DNA of 64,000 bases. It comes from Staphylotrichum longicolle. Lineage: Eukaryota > Ascomycota > Sordariomycetes > Sordariales > Chaetomiaceae. The number at the start of each line of letters is the position of its first letter. Position 1 is the stretch's first letter. Positions 55,140-64,000 of the stretch are shown here, one piece after another. The notes beneath the pieces are model-generated. The model had not been told where the DNA came from, did not search any database, and was given only the letters and a program-made list of their open reading frames with translations. The stretch lies in contig JAHCVI010000001.1 of NCBI GenBank assembly GCA_019096155.1, positions 6,510,001 to 6,574,000 of the forward strand. The letters run 5' to 3'. The position numbers were made by a program, and so were the translations under genes.

Positions 55140-55636
55140 CTTGGCGGCGTTTGTCAACAAGCTGGTGGTTGTGGTGTGAAAGTTGAAGTGTAAGTCTGGT
55201 GAAATTGCTCCGCCAAGACACGGACAGGTACGAGAGCGGTAAGCAGAGCTGCAGAGGTCCGACAGACAAGCAGATGGTGACTGGACTTCAGGAGGATATT
55301 TATCGACATGGAACTGCACCCAATTGTGGGTGCGAGAGTTTCACAGCCGCTGCTTGAACTCACAAGCCCACGTGGGATGAGTGGTTGATGCGAAGACGTG
55401 GAGTCGCCTGCCTGATGGCTGCCTGTTTGGTCTTCAAGTCTCAGGCGAGCCATGCAGGCAGAACCGAGAAGCCCCGCTTTACTGGGTAACCCTGGCAACC
55501 TAGCCCCTGAACAGGGGCGCACTCGGACTTTCAGCTTCCATTTCCAAGCCTCCTTTCTCGAGGCTATTTCATTCGTCTATTGCCTGGTAACAAGTGTGCA
55601 TTCGAACCCCATAACGTTATTTACGGAGTGAATCCG
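55140..55636. other. Intergenic region, 0.5 kb
   Basis: The promoter side of the DUF4246 gene and the 3' flank of the DUF1996 gene. No features are recognised. Confidence 0.5.
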
Positions 55637-57097
55637 TCACATACCCTTGCCTCCCCCTGGCAGCTCATCAAGCCCTACAAAATACATCAGTAACGAACTT
55701 TCAGCTTTTGTCGAGTTTGAATAGCTGGAACTTACAACCATCAAGCTCCTCCTTTACAGTGACCGGAACTTGGCAGAGGTTCTTGACCTTCGGCGCCATA
55801 CCTGTGAGCAGCGAGCAGTTGCGCAAGTAGCATGCGTTGTCCATGGCTCTTTGCAGCGAGTCGCCTTCCCAGCCAAAGACGTAGTCGCCATGTTGGCCGA
55901 ATCCGGTGCTTTTCTTTGTTTAGCAACCTGAATTTTCTAGGTGAGCATCCTCGGTCAGGGCAAGACTTACTGATCGCCGTTCGAAAGATAGAAGGGCTGG
56001 CTGCCGTCCTCAGGCCAGTCGTTCGGGTTGTTAAAGGCCCGGGTGTCCCACATGACCTAGCGCTGGGTAAGCCTCTTGATGTAACTAATGTTCCTCCTTC
56101 CCCGGGATAGACGTACCTCTAACATAACCTGCGGGATCTTGACTGGGTGGCTGCTGGGACACGCGCCGCCAACAACCGCGAACGACGTCGGGCCGCCAAC
56201 GGGGTGAGAGACGTGATCTTTGTGGCTGGGGCTGTCGAGATTCTTTCCGTCCCAGCAGCTAATGACACAGTATTAGAGACGAGTCCTAATGTGCCACCGG
56301 GACCTGAGAAGACCACATACAGGGGGAAAATAATATTTGACCGAATACCACCAGCGCATGGTCGATTTGGGAAGTGGTCAGTATCCAGCTCAGGATCCAT
56401 GCATGGCGAATACGGGCTGCCGCCCCAGTTCTCGGCCGTGTAGCAACGGTAGCACTGCTGCATCTTCTTCCCCAGGTTATCCGACTTGCGTTGGGTAGAA
56501 TCGCCGGTGAGCATGCGGAAGCCCTGGAGCGGGAATGATCAGCTACAACATTCAGATGAGTGGAAGTAACTGCCGTACCGGTTTGAACGCAGTGGTCAGG
56601 TTTGGGCCCGGTGAAGTGTAGTAGATGGTGATGCCAGCATTGTCGCCGTCGTTGAACTGGTTCGCAATCTGTGGGACTCGCTTGTAAGTGCCGTTGCGGG
56701 CCTTGAAGTAAAGGTTTGCGGTCCAGTAGTTGGAGACATCTTCCTTGAAGTGGCATGTCGTGCAAGAGCCAAGTTTCGCGATGTCGGTCGTAGGCATCGA
56801 AGCAGCGAACGCGTTCCCTCCCACGATTTGGTGCATGTGCGACGACGGAACGGACCCGGGGTCCACGAGGCTGCTCCCATTAGTTCACTCAAACATTTCA
56901 TATTTTTTGTATCGTCAAACTTACGGGTCAAGACGCTCAATCACCACCTGCGAGCAGCCAAATCGCAGCATTGCCCCGGGGCCCGTCCTCGGGGGCCCCA
57001 TTAACATGGGTTTGTCGCCTTCGTAGCCTTCATAGTACTGCGCTGCCCCAACGTGTACAAGCGCTGAAAGCGTTATGAAACGGAATTTCCAGCCCAT
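55637..57097 (-). CDS. Secreted DUF1996 protein
   Basis: Seven exons, all in phase: 56925-57097, 56579-56870, 56321-56523, 56117-56258, 55971-56056, 55736-55908 and 55637-55674; 368 residues. The N-terminus MGWKFRFITLSALVHVGAAQ is a signal peptide. DUF1996 blocks: LRFGCSQVVIERLDP, VPSSHMHQIVGGNAF, CTTCHFKEDVSNYWTANLYF, GFRMLTGDS, CAGGIRSNIIFPLCWDGKNL, DHVSHPVGG, CPSSHPVKIPQVMLEVMWDT, then GQHGDYVFGWEGDSLQRAMD. The His-rich HMHQ...H...HVSH pattern and paired Cys are typical. Members are secreted fungal proteins, often next to WSC domains, of unknown activity. This copy has no WSC tail and ends LPGGGKGM. Intact. The last exon is only 12 codons, but its splice sites and phase are good. Confidence 0.88.
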
Positions 57098-57959
57098 CTT
57101 TCTGCCAATATTGACGAGTGCATGCCAGTTTCACATGCAAGACGCACGCTTTGTGCAGGGCTGGGTTCCTGGATTCTCAAGTATTTGTTTGAATCTGCTC
57201 TGGTCAAACATCAACCAGCTACAGCAGCGGGAATATGTTGTTTGCCGCGATGCCGATTAGATTGATCTGCTCTGTGTGACATCGCTGGGGTGATTTGCAA
57301 TATGAGATTTTGAAGACTACTGGCCGAGAAGGATGCGGCCGCGGCCTGTTATCCTGAATCCGGCTCAATCTGCAATTGCCGGCTTGCGCTCTCGTATCTC
57401 TCAATATCCGGCCCGTGTCCCAAGACTGCTCTTCTCGGATAGGATTCAACGGGGGTGGAGTTTTTCCGGATCATGTGTTCAATCAAAAGAAGCTGGAATG
57501 CACTTGATTGACATGCTAAGGAGTGAGGTAATTGAATGTTCAGTTGCTTTCGGACTCCAAGACGATATGCAGCTTTATTAACTCACGTCGTAACATCAAG
57601 CTCGCAACTAAACTTGATACAACTGAAACACAGAAGTTCTCCAGGCTGTTTTGCGCCAGTTTAAGAACTCAAATCTGTCTCTGCTAGCTTCAAAAGTAGT
57701 ATAACATACAAGCCAGACTGACATTTTGTGTGACAACATGATTCAGCTGGTGTTTTGTGTCGACTCGGTGATTATAACACCAACGCCTGCCAAGGTCGCG
57801 TAATGATAGGTAAATAGCTTCAACGCTGAAAACAACAATCTTGGGCTAAGTAAGGGAGCTCAAAACGAGGAAGTGAGAAGTCTTGTACAGATCATTCTAC
57901 TACCCGAGAAAAGCTTGCCACACATCTTGTCGCTCAAATCGACGAAATCCTCCAGGGCC
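57098..57959. other. Intergenic region, 0.86 kb
   Basis: An AT-richer stretch between the DUF1996 start and the CipC 3' end. No coding region is supported. Confidence 0.55.
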
Positions 57960-58481
57960 TCAATAGTAGCCCCTGAAGTGCTCCGACTCTCCGTACTGGT
58001 TTCTGCAGTAATTCCACAAATCAGCACCAAAAAGCCTCTTTTAGTATCACAACACAACAACGAGATGATACTCACGGGTCATAGCGGTCCTGGTCGCCGT
58101 AGTGCTCGTCGTACATGCGCTCGGCCTGCTTCCTGGCGTGGCGCTTGGCTTGCTCGCGGTCGACAAAGTCGAGGCCCTTGGTCTCGACCAGCTTGTCGAC
58201 CTCGAAGCCGACGGCAGCGGCGAGCAGCTCCTTGGCCGTGCCGTGGTCGACCACGTTGCCCTCGCGGCGCTGGTTCTGCTCCCAGAGGCGCATGCCCTCG
58301 AATGCAGCCGCCGAGCCGATGAACTCGTGCGAGAGCTTGGACTCGTGCGGCTCGCCGTCGTACAGCTCGTCGCGGGCCTCCTTTGCTTCGCCTGTAATGG
58401 GGAGAAGACGTGATTATTAGTTGATTATTGGGAGGAATGTGTTGGTGTTGGTGGAGACTTGAACATACCAAAGCCGAACAT
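57960..58481 (-). CDS. cipC: CipC-like antibiotic-response protein (DUF3759)
   Basis: Three exons (58469-58481, 58076-58391, 57960-58002) for 123 residues. It begins MFGFGEAKEARDELY, continues SKLSHEFIGSAAAFEGMRLW, KELLAAAVGFEVDKLVETKG and RKQAERMYDEHYGDQDRYDP, and ends after the last intron with NQYGESEHF. The tiny 13-bp first exon and short last exon match the usual gene architecture of this family. CipC was found in Aspergillus nidulans as a protein induced by concanamycin A and is abundant in hyphae under various stresses; its biochemical role is unknown. It is small, soluble, with no signal peptide and highly charged. Intact. Confidence 0.9.
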
Positions 58482-59630
58482 TGTGATGATGGTCGAGGTG
58501 TTTGTGGGAATACAAAAAGGGGCTTTTGATTCTTGTGTGTCGAGGTTTTTTGTCTGTGTTTAGATGTGTGAGAGACAAGGAAGCAAGTCGGACGGAAACT
58601 GAAGAAGAAAAGACGAGACGGGCAACCGTCTCTTTATCGTACGCCGACATAGCCTCTTCCCCACCATCCAGATGACGGCGCCACTGCCCGTGCTCCCGTG
58701 CTTTGCATTACTTGGAAACCCCTCTCAGCCACCAGAGGAATCCACATGGTCGCTGTGTCAGCTCTCGTTGCTTGAATGGGCCCATCTCGGCTCCGGCGGT
58801 AGCCATTCAGCTCGGGCAGCTCTCGGCCACAAGGGTGCATCCGCCGCAGCCGGTGGGTCTGATGCAAGTGAACGGCGGTTTGATGTCACCTCTTTGTGGG
58901 CTGCCCCTCACGCCGGCCAGGGATGGCGTCGTCAGCCAAATGGGTTCGAGTTACGAGATCGAGGAGAACGCGTCGTCGAAGCGGGGCCACGAGCCACTCA
59001 GAGACCCGGATTAAATCCCGCTAGCACCATCCTCCTGCCCGCTTGCATCCGCAGATAGACCCCGCATCGCCTCTGCTAATGCAGACAGGTAGCTGAGCGC
59101 ATTCGGTGCACCAGCAAGAAAGAACAAGTGTGTTGGTGCTCGCTGACATCCGAGATCGAGAATCCGAAATGGTTCCTGGGGAAGGTTGTGTTCCTGGGCT
59201 TGGCTTTGTCTTGGCTCTGCGGCCAAGAAGGCCAAGAAAGCTTGTTCCGGGTAACGATCCACTGAGGAGGGGTAATTCAGCAAAGCGGCATCTGACACCC
59301 CGCCCCACCCGAGAACCTTGGAAATTGGTACCTTTCAACAATGTTCAGCGGGAAGAGCACCTGAGCTGAGCCTCTCATCTCAGCTTGAATTGCCGGTAGG
59401 CGAGCGTCATGCGTGGAGACAGTGTCTCAGGGTTCCGGCGTTTTGCAGGGCCCTGGCCTGTGAAGCAGAGCATTGCGGTGCGCAGCCGAGGCAGCCTTCA
59501 ACTTGCGTCATTTGCACCCACAGAATTGAGGGGATGCTCGGTCGATCTCTGCTCAGGAACCTGCTGCAACTGGCATTGCCATTTTGACAACTTGGTGTAA
59601 GGCAAGTCGACGGACGACTCCCTCGAACCC
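58482..59630. other. Intergenic region, 1.15 kb
   Basis: The promoter of the CipC-like gene and the 3' flank of the MFS gene. Overlapping frames on both strands carry no recognisable domain. Confidence 0.55.
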
Positions 59631-61742
59631 CTAAACTGCCTTCTCCTCCCCCTTGCCCACCCTCTCCACCGTCGCCTCCACCTTGTCCGTCATCAGCTCG
59701 CCCACCCCGCGCATGCACACAATCGCCACCGTCGCGAGCACCACAAACGGAATAATCGATGACCACGCCAGCCGGTATGCCGCCGCATACTGCACCCTGC
59801 TCTCGCCCACCGCGGCCGCCCACACCGCCTGCGTGGCCCCCTCCACCACCGCACCATCTTCGCCGCCCACGACCCCCGCCGCCAGCGCCTCCAGCAGCGC
59901 GGGCACGCTCCCGCTCGGCAGCCCCGCCGCCGTCGCGGCCGCCCACGGCCCACGGCGCGTAATGCGACGCCAGGCGCCCGTTGATGATGGCGTCGAGCAC
60001 GGCCGAGCCAAAGGCGCCGCCGATGGCGCGCGCCGAAAAGGCCAGCCCTGTCGCCGTTGAGAGGAAGGCGTGCGGCACGCTGAACTGCACCGCCGCGACG
60101 AGCAGCGTCAGCGGGCCCGACTGGCCGATGGCCGCGATGATGTTGATCCCGATCTGCACGTGGTTCCAGGCCGGTTGGAAGGCAGCGTACAGGATCGTTC
60201 TGCTCTCAAAGGTGGTCAGAAAGCTTGTGTGAACCGGGTTGAAACGCAATGTTGATGAGGGTTGAGGGGAGAGAAGGAGATGGGAGGCTTACGCGACGAG
60301 GAAAAACATCCAAGTTACGAGTAGGGGCGTCTTCAGGTCCTTGAAGCGCGTCGACCACCACGTCACGACGAGGGAGAAGAGGAGGGTGGTGAGCGAGTAG
60401 GACAGCTGGCGCACGCTGATGCTCCACGCGTTATCCTCAAAGCCGAGGTTGAGCACGAGCTGCGGCGTGATGGCGTTGACGGCACTGTAAAAGATCCAGC
60501 CCTCGACGGCAAAGGCGAACACCGAAAGCGCGAAATTGTGGTCGCGCTTGAAGAAGACATGCGCGACAAGCCCGTCGGTTCGGCCTTTCCACTCTGTTGG
60601 CGGAGACCCCAAGGTCAGTAACAAATGCGTCAAGAGCTGAAAGGAGAATAACGCACCATATAACCCAAACAGCACAAACAGGGCCAGTCCGATACCCAAG
60701 GGCGCCGCAACGTGGGCGTCTGACCAGTGGTACGCCCCCGCAGCCCAGTCCATGGCCAACAAGACCAACGTCGCCCCAGTCACGAAGAGGAACGAACCCA
60801 CGGGGTCAATCGACCAAAAGATCTCGCGCATCGTGAACTTGGGCCGTTCCACCTTTTGCGGCCAGTAGAAGGCATACAATCCGAGAGCCGTCGCCCCATG
60901 AAAAGCAGCCTGCATCCAGAAGATGTACCGCCAGCCGTCGGCATTCGCGTTGGTCACCGCGCCGGCTCCCATGCCGCCCACACTATTCATCACGTCGCTC
61001 ATCAGAATCTGTTCCGAGGAAGACAAGGTAACAGAGAACCACAAGTGAGATGACGACTTACAGCCCTCCCACAGCACCACCCACGAACGCAAACCCGTTG
61101 GCCAGCGCGCGATACTTGAGCGGCAGGATCTCGGACGGGATGGCCTGCACAATGGAGATGGTCGACAGCGTCGTGCCGATGAGGATGCCGCCGCCGATGA
61201 GCATGTTCATGTTGGTCGCGCGGGCCGAGACGACGGCGCCCGCGAAGGCGATGAGCGGCGGGATCGTCGCGAGGGACTTGCGGTCGAGCACGTCCGACAG
61301 GCGGCCGACGATGGGCGACAGCACCGACTGCATGAGCAGCGGGCCCTGGATGATCCACCCGGCGAGCGAGGCGTCGCCGACGTCGCGGATGATGAAGGCG
61401 ATGACTGAGCCTGCGGCGACGACGACGTAGACTTGGGCCATGATCCTGGTTGACGGGGGGGTTTAGTCGTTTACTGGGGGTTGTTTGGATACAGGGGACC
61501 AGACTCACGCGAAGCAACTCATGAATACGACGAGCTAACGGTACAGGAGACATGGCAACCCGCGTTAGCTAGGAGGTAGAGGCGGGAGCTCAGTGAGAAG
61601 GAGTTTACTCTACCCAGGACCGCCAGCTGAGGTTGATTTGCACGTCGCCCTGGTGGGCCTCATCCTCGATTGGCACCATGCTGACATGTTGGGCCTGAGC
61701 ATGGCTTGAATCCGACTGCTTCTCGTCGATGTCTGGTGCCAT
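59631..61742 (-). CDS. TRI12-type major facilitator efflux transporter
   Basis: Six exons: 61614-61742, 61509-61534, 61062-61445, 60657-60982, 60293-60593 and 59631-60202, about 578 residues. A hydrophilic N-terminus of about 43 residues (MAPDIDEKQSDSSHAQ) is followed by RSWLVVFMSCFAIMAQ and about 14 helices. Motifs: RDVGDASLAGWIIQGPLL, the MFS loop SPIVGRLSDVLDRK between helices 2 and 3, NMNMLIGGGILIGTT, VGGMGAGAVTNANADGWRYI, WMQAAFHG, FFKRDHNFALSVFAF, and LSTATGLAFSARAIGGAFGS. These fit the fungal trichothecene-efflux/siderophore-type DHA2 group. Near 59947 the frame must change by one base within a GC-rich run (YAPWA to AATAAGLPSG) to reach the final helix and the GEEKAV end at 59631. That is probably an indel error. 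No toxin genes are adjacent, and the substrate is unknown. Confidence 0.82.
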
Positions 61743-63298
61743 GATGTGCTCAAGGAAAAGCCGATGAAGATTGAGGCAAAGTTTGCTTTCTTTATAATCT
61801 CTAAACCGCAGAGAAAAGACTGATCAGGGGAGCTGGCACAACTTGTGAATTCCCATGCCCAGCCGTTAGACTCTGAACACGGCGGCGAACGCGCAGAGAT
61901 AAGGCGAGCCTTTTATCTACGTTACGAAGCACATAACCAACAAGAACGCGGGGGAATGGGACACCATCTCAAATGACAACACGTCGTCCCCGTCGTATAA
62001 CCGTCGCTCGGGGCATGCGGGGGACGCCCGGGGGACACCTGTGACGCCGTGGTCCCCGCTAAGTCCGGGTTTTGTAACCCGGACCAGCCACCGGTGCGGA
62101 GAGGGCTCGGCACTAATTGAGCGGCCGCGAGAGGAGAAGACAAAATCAGGGAAATGACAGTTCAGAGACCTTTTTGACGATGGGCAGCTGCGCCCACGCA
62201 AGGATTGTGCAAGTTGACAGATGTGGCCACGCGGCATGAGCCGTCCTGACGCCGCTGTGGACCCGCTCTGTTTCGTCTCCGGGCTCCTGCATTCTTCCGA
62301 CTTTGGCCATCTCGACTCGCTTTTTGTGCCCCGATGGATTGCCACACGGCGGCGACAGGTATGCTCCAGGGTCTGGCTTTAGGTCGCCTGGCTCAATTGC
62401 GGCTTCTCCCCAGTCGCGCTTTTGGGCGTTTTTTTCGCGTTCACCAACTGGTTCTGTTTTTCTTCTCATCCCAACTGCCAGTGGTATTGGAGCCAGCTCT
62501 TGCTTCCTTGATTGCGAATTCATGTTCATGTCCGCCGCTGAACATCCAGTGGGAACCAGAGGAGTTGTCCATACCCTGTCTATGTGTGTCCAGTCGACCT
62601 TGTCAAGAACAAAATTGAGCTTGGTGATGGCATGGATTAATCAACACTTTGTTGGGACCGCCACCAGCACCCATGGAAGCACATTCGCCAAGTCTGAGGA
62701 GCCTGCAGCTGGGAGCAGACAACGGTGTGAGGTGCCAAGATGGCGGAAAATAAAACCGGGGAGCTCATGCTTTGGGCCGGGAGTGCGAACGTCGGCGAGT
62801 TTTGCTTCAGCTGGGCTTTGAATCTTTCCTGAATGGCGCGGCGCCACAGAATCAAGCGATTCGCGGACATGGAAGCCATGTGGATGCGGATGCAAATGCA
62901 CACATGCCGGCCGCCCAAAAGAGCATTTCGGAACGTTTTCTGTCACAAAAGTCGAGGCAGGTTCCTCAGCCGATTTCTGAGTTTGGAACAAGCCACAAAG
63001 CCATGGAGTCCTCCTGCCCTGTTGGGCTTATTACGGAAAATTGGTGGAGTTTGCTCTGCTGCTCCGCGAGCACATCATGAGCCGACCTCGCCCTCATCGC
63101 CACTCCTCAGGTTCCAAACTTCGAAGAGTGCCCCACGATTCCCATGGAGCAGGCGGACCATCTCCAGCACTTCCTGATTCCCTTGTCTGGCACAGTGAAC
63201 CAACCAGCTGAAAACCCACCGTCTTTTCTCTTTCTCCCGCTCATGTCTGCTCTGGCTTGTCGATTATCTGGGGTTCGAAGCATCTGAAGCGCAGCAAG
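61743..63298. other. Intergenic region, 1.55 kb, between divergent genes
   Basis: Contains the hairpin at 62063 and the promoters of the MFS gene and of the Gly-Asn repeat gene. No coding region is supported. Confidence 0.5.
62063..62084. other. Perfect 9-bp inverted repeat (hairpin)
   Basis: GTCCGGGTT (62063-62071) and AACCCGGAC (62076-62084) are perfectly complementary around a 4-base TTGT loop. It lies in noncoding sequence. It could be a transcription terminator-like hairpin or a protein site; no tRNA or other RNA fold is evident around it. Confidence 0.6.
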
Positions 63299-64000
63299 AT
63301 GGCCAACGCCAATGCCAACGCCAACAAGAACGGCAATGGAAACAACGACAAGGGCAGCAACGGCAACGGTAACGGCAATGGCAACAGTAATGGTAATGGT
63401 AATGGCGACAACAACGGAAACGGCAACGGAAATGGGAATGGAAATGGGAATGGAAATTCTAATGCCAATGCCAATGGCAACGGAAACAAGGGCAACGGCA
63501 ACAGCAACGGCAGTGGAAACGGCAACGGAAATGGAAACGGAAACGGAAACGGCAATGGGAATGGCAATGGCAATGGCAATGGCAATGGCAATGGCAATGG
63601 CAATGGCAATGGCAATGGCAATGGCAATGGCAATGGCAATGGCAATGGCAATGGCAATGGCAATGGCAATGGCAATGGCAATGGCAATGGCAATGGCAAT
63701 GGCAATGGCAACGGAAATGGCAACAACGGCAATGGAAACGGAAACGGGAATGGGAATGGAAATGGGAACGAGAGCGGGAACGGAAATGGGAATGGGAATG
63801 GCAATGGCAACGGAAATGGGAATGGCAACAACGGCAATGGAAATGGAAATGGGAATGGGAACGGCAATGGGAATGGGAACGGCAATGGAAATGGGAATGG
63901 GAATGGGAACGGGAATGGGAATGGGAACGGGAACGGAAATGGAACGGAACGGGAACGGGAACGGGAACGGGAATGGGAATGGGAATGGGAATGGGAATGG
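63299..64000 (+). CDS. Gly-Asn repeat protein, incomplete at right edge
   Basis: The ATG at 63299 has a strong context (A at -3, G at +4) and opens MANANANANKNGNGNNDKGS, then an almost pure Gly-Asn dipeptide repeat. In the flanks all four Gly codons and both Asn codons are mixed, so the peptide is kept while the DNA varies; that supports this strand and frame. The core is perfectly uniform (GGCAAT). Near 63943 a base is missing and the frame reads Glu-Arg and then Glu-Trp repeats to the window edge. It is open at the edge, so length and C-terminus are unknown. Long Gly-Asn tracts are flexible and can phase-separate or aggregate. I do not recognise the family. In the same frame upstream the sequence is open back to 63212, but without an ATG. 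Confidence 0.5.
   Translation, partial: MANANANANKNGNGNNDKGSNGNGNGNGNSNGNGNGDNNGNGNGNGNGNGNGNSNANANGNGNKGNGNSNGSGNGNGNGNGNGNGNGNGNGNGNGNGNGNGNGNGNGNGNGNGNGNGNGNGNGNGNGNGNGNGNGNGNGNGNNGNGNGNGNGNGNGNESGNGNGNGNGNGNGNGNGNNGNGNGNGNGNGNGNGNGNGNGNGNGNGNGNGNGNGNGTEREREREREWEWEWEWEW
63563..63706 (+). repeat. Perfect (GGCAAT)24 hexanucleotide microsatellite
   Basis: 24 uninterrupted copies of GGCAAT (144 bp) within a longer degenerate 6-bp repeat running from about 63330 to the window edge. Translated on the plus strand it gives Gly-Asn repeats. Copy number should vary between strains by slippage in steps that keep the frame. Confidence 0.92.

Noticed and set aside
60983..61061. Reading the MFS exon back to ILMSDVMNS
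   Set aside because: An acceptor at 60983 gives GGLVGGMGAGAV in phase, which fits the family better.
63241..63885. Minus-strand open frame of Pro-Leu/Pro-Phe repeats
   Set aside because: It is the mirror of the Gly-Asn repeat. The plus strand has a good ATG and preserved peptide with varied synonymous codons; the minus frame merely reflects the repeat.

Overview
The window is nuclear DNA of a filamentous ascomycete (Pezizomycotina, most likely Sordariomycetes). The signs are many short GT-AG introns of about 45-110 bp, GC-rich coding exons, and typical fungal families: a Zn2Cys6 regulator, an RTA1 exporter, CipC/DUF3759, a TRI12-type MFS pump, DUF1996, DUF4246, DUF4419, SAGA subunit Spt8, Doa1/Ufd3 and an Hrr1/SAD-3-type helicase. 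There are no operons. Genes lie on both strands with 0.3-2.3 kb between them. All exon limits here were worked out by hand from splice sites and reading phase.

Layout. 0-5 kb: a small Gly/Ala/Thr-rich protein behind a CRE-type promoter, a ferric reductase and an L-rhamnose mutarotase. 5-9 kb: a CorA-like protein that ends before its membrane part, and a three-repeat Myb factor. 11.5-15.3 kb: a PRISE-type enone reductase and a single-pass membrane protein with a Cys-rich ectodomain. 17-36 kb is accessory in character. It holds three members of a small Cys-rich protein family that I do not recognise (17.1, 31.3 and 32.2 kb), a divergent pair of decayed genes (17.9-20.5 kb), a DUF1365 gene and a Baeyer-Villiger monooxygenase that each carry one in-frame stop, an intact Zn2Cys6 factor, an RTA1 exporter, an SRR1-like protein and a BIM1-like copper protein with an early stop. 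37-58.5 kb is mostly core: Doa1/Ufd3, a STRAP-like WD40 protein, Spt8, the large Hrr1/SAD-3/ZNFX1-type helicase, a nucleotidyltransferase-fold protein, DUF4246, DUF1996 and CipC. 59.6-64 kb: an MFS pump, then a Gly-Asn repeat protein built on 24 perfect copies of a 6-bp unit and running off the right edge.

Two kinds of gene damage recur and should be kept apart. (1) In-frame stops with the frame otherwise intact (six, in four genes). Each can be explained by one C-to-T change on one strand, which is the direction of repeat-induced point mutation; this is inferred, not measured. (2) Single-base frame breaks in GC-rich exons or homopolymers, including five in the C-terminus of the conserved gene SPT8. 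These look more like consensus indel errors than biology. The best candidate for something undescribed is the small Cys-rich family: a low-complexity Lys/Arg/Asp/Ser/Gly stretch followed by a C-terminal module of six Cys and one His whose spacing is identical in three otherwise different copies.
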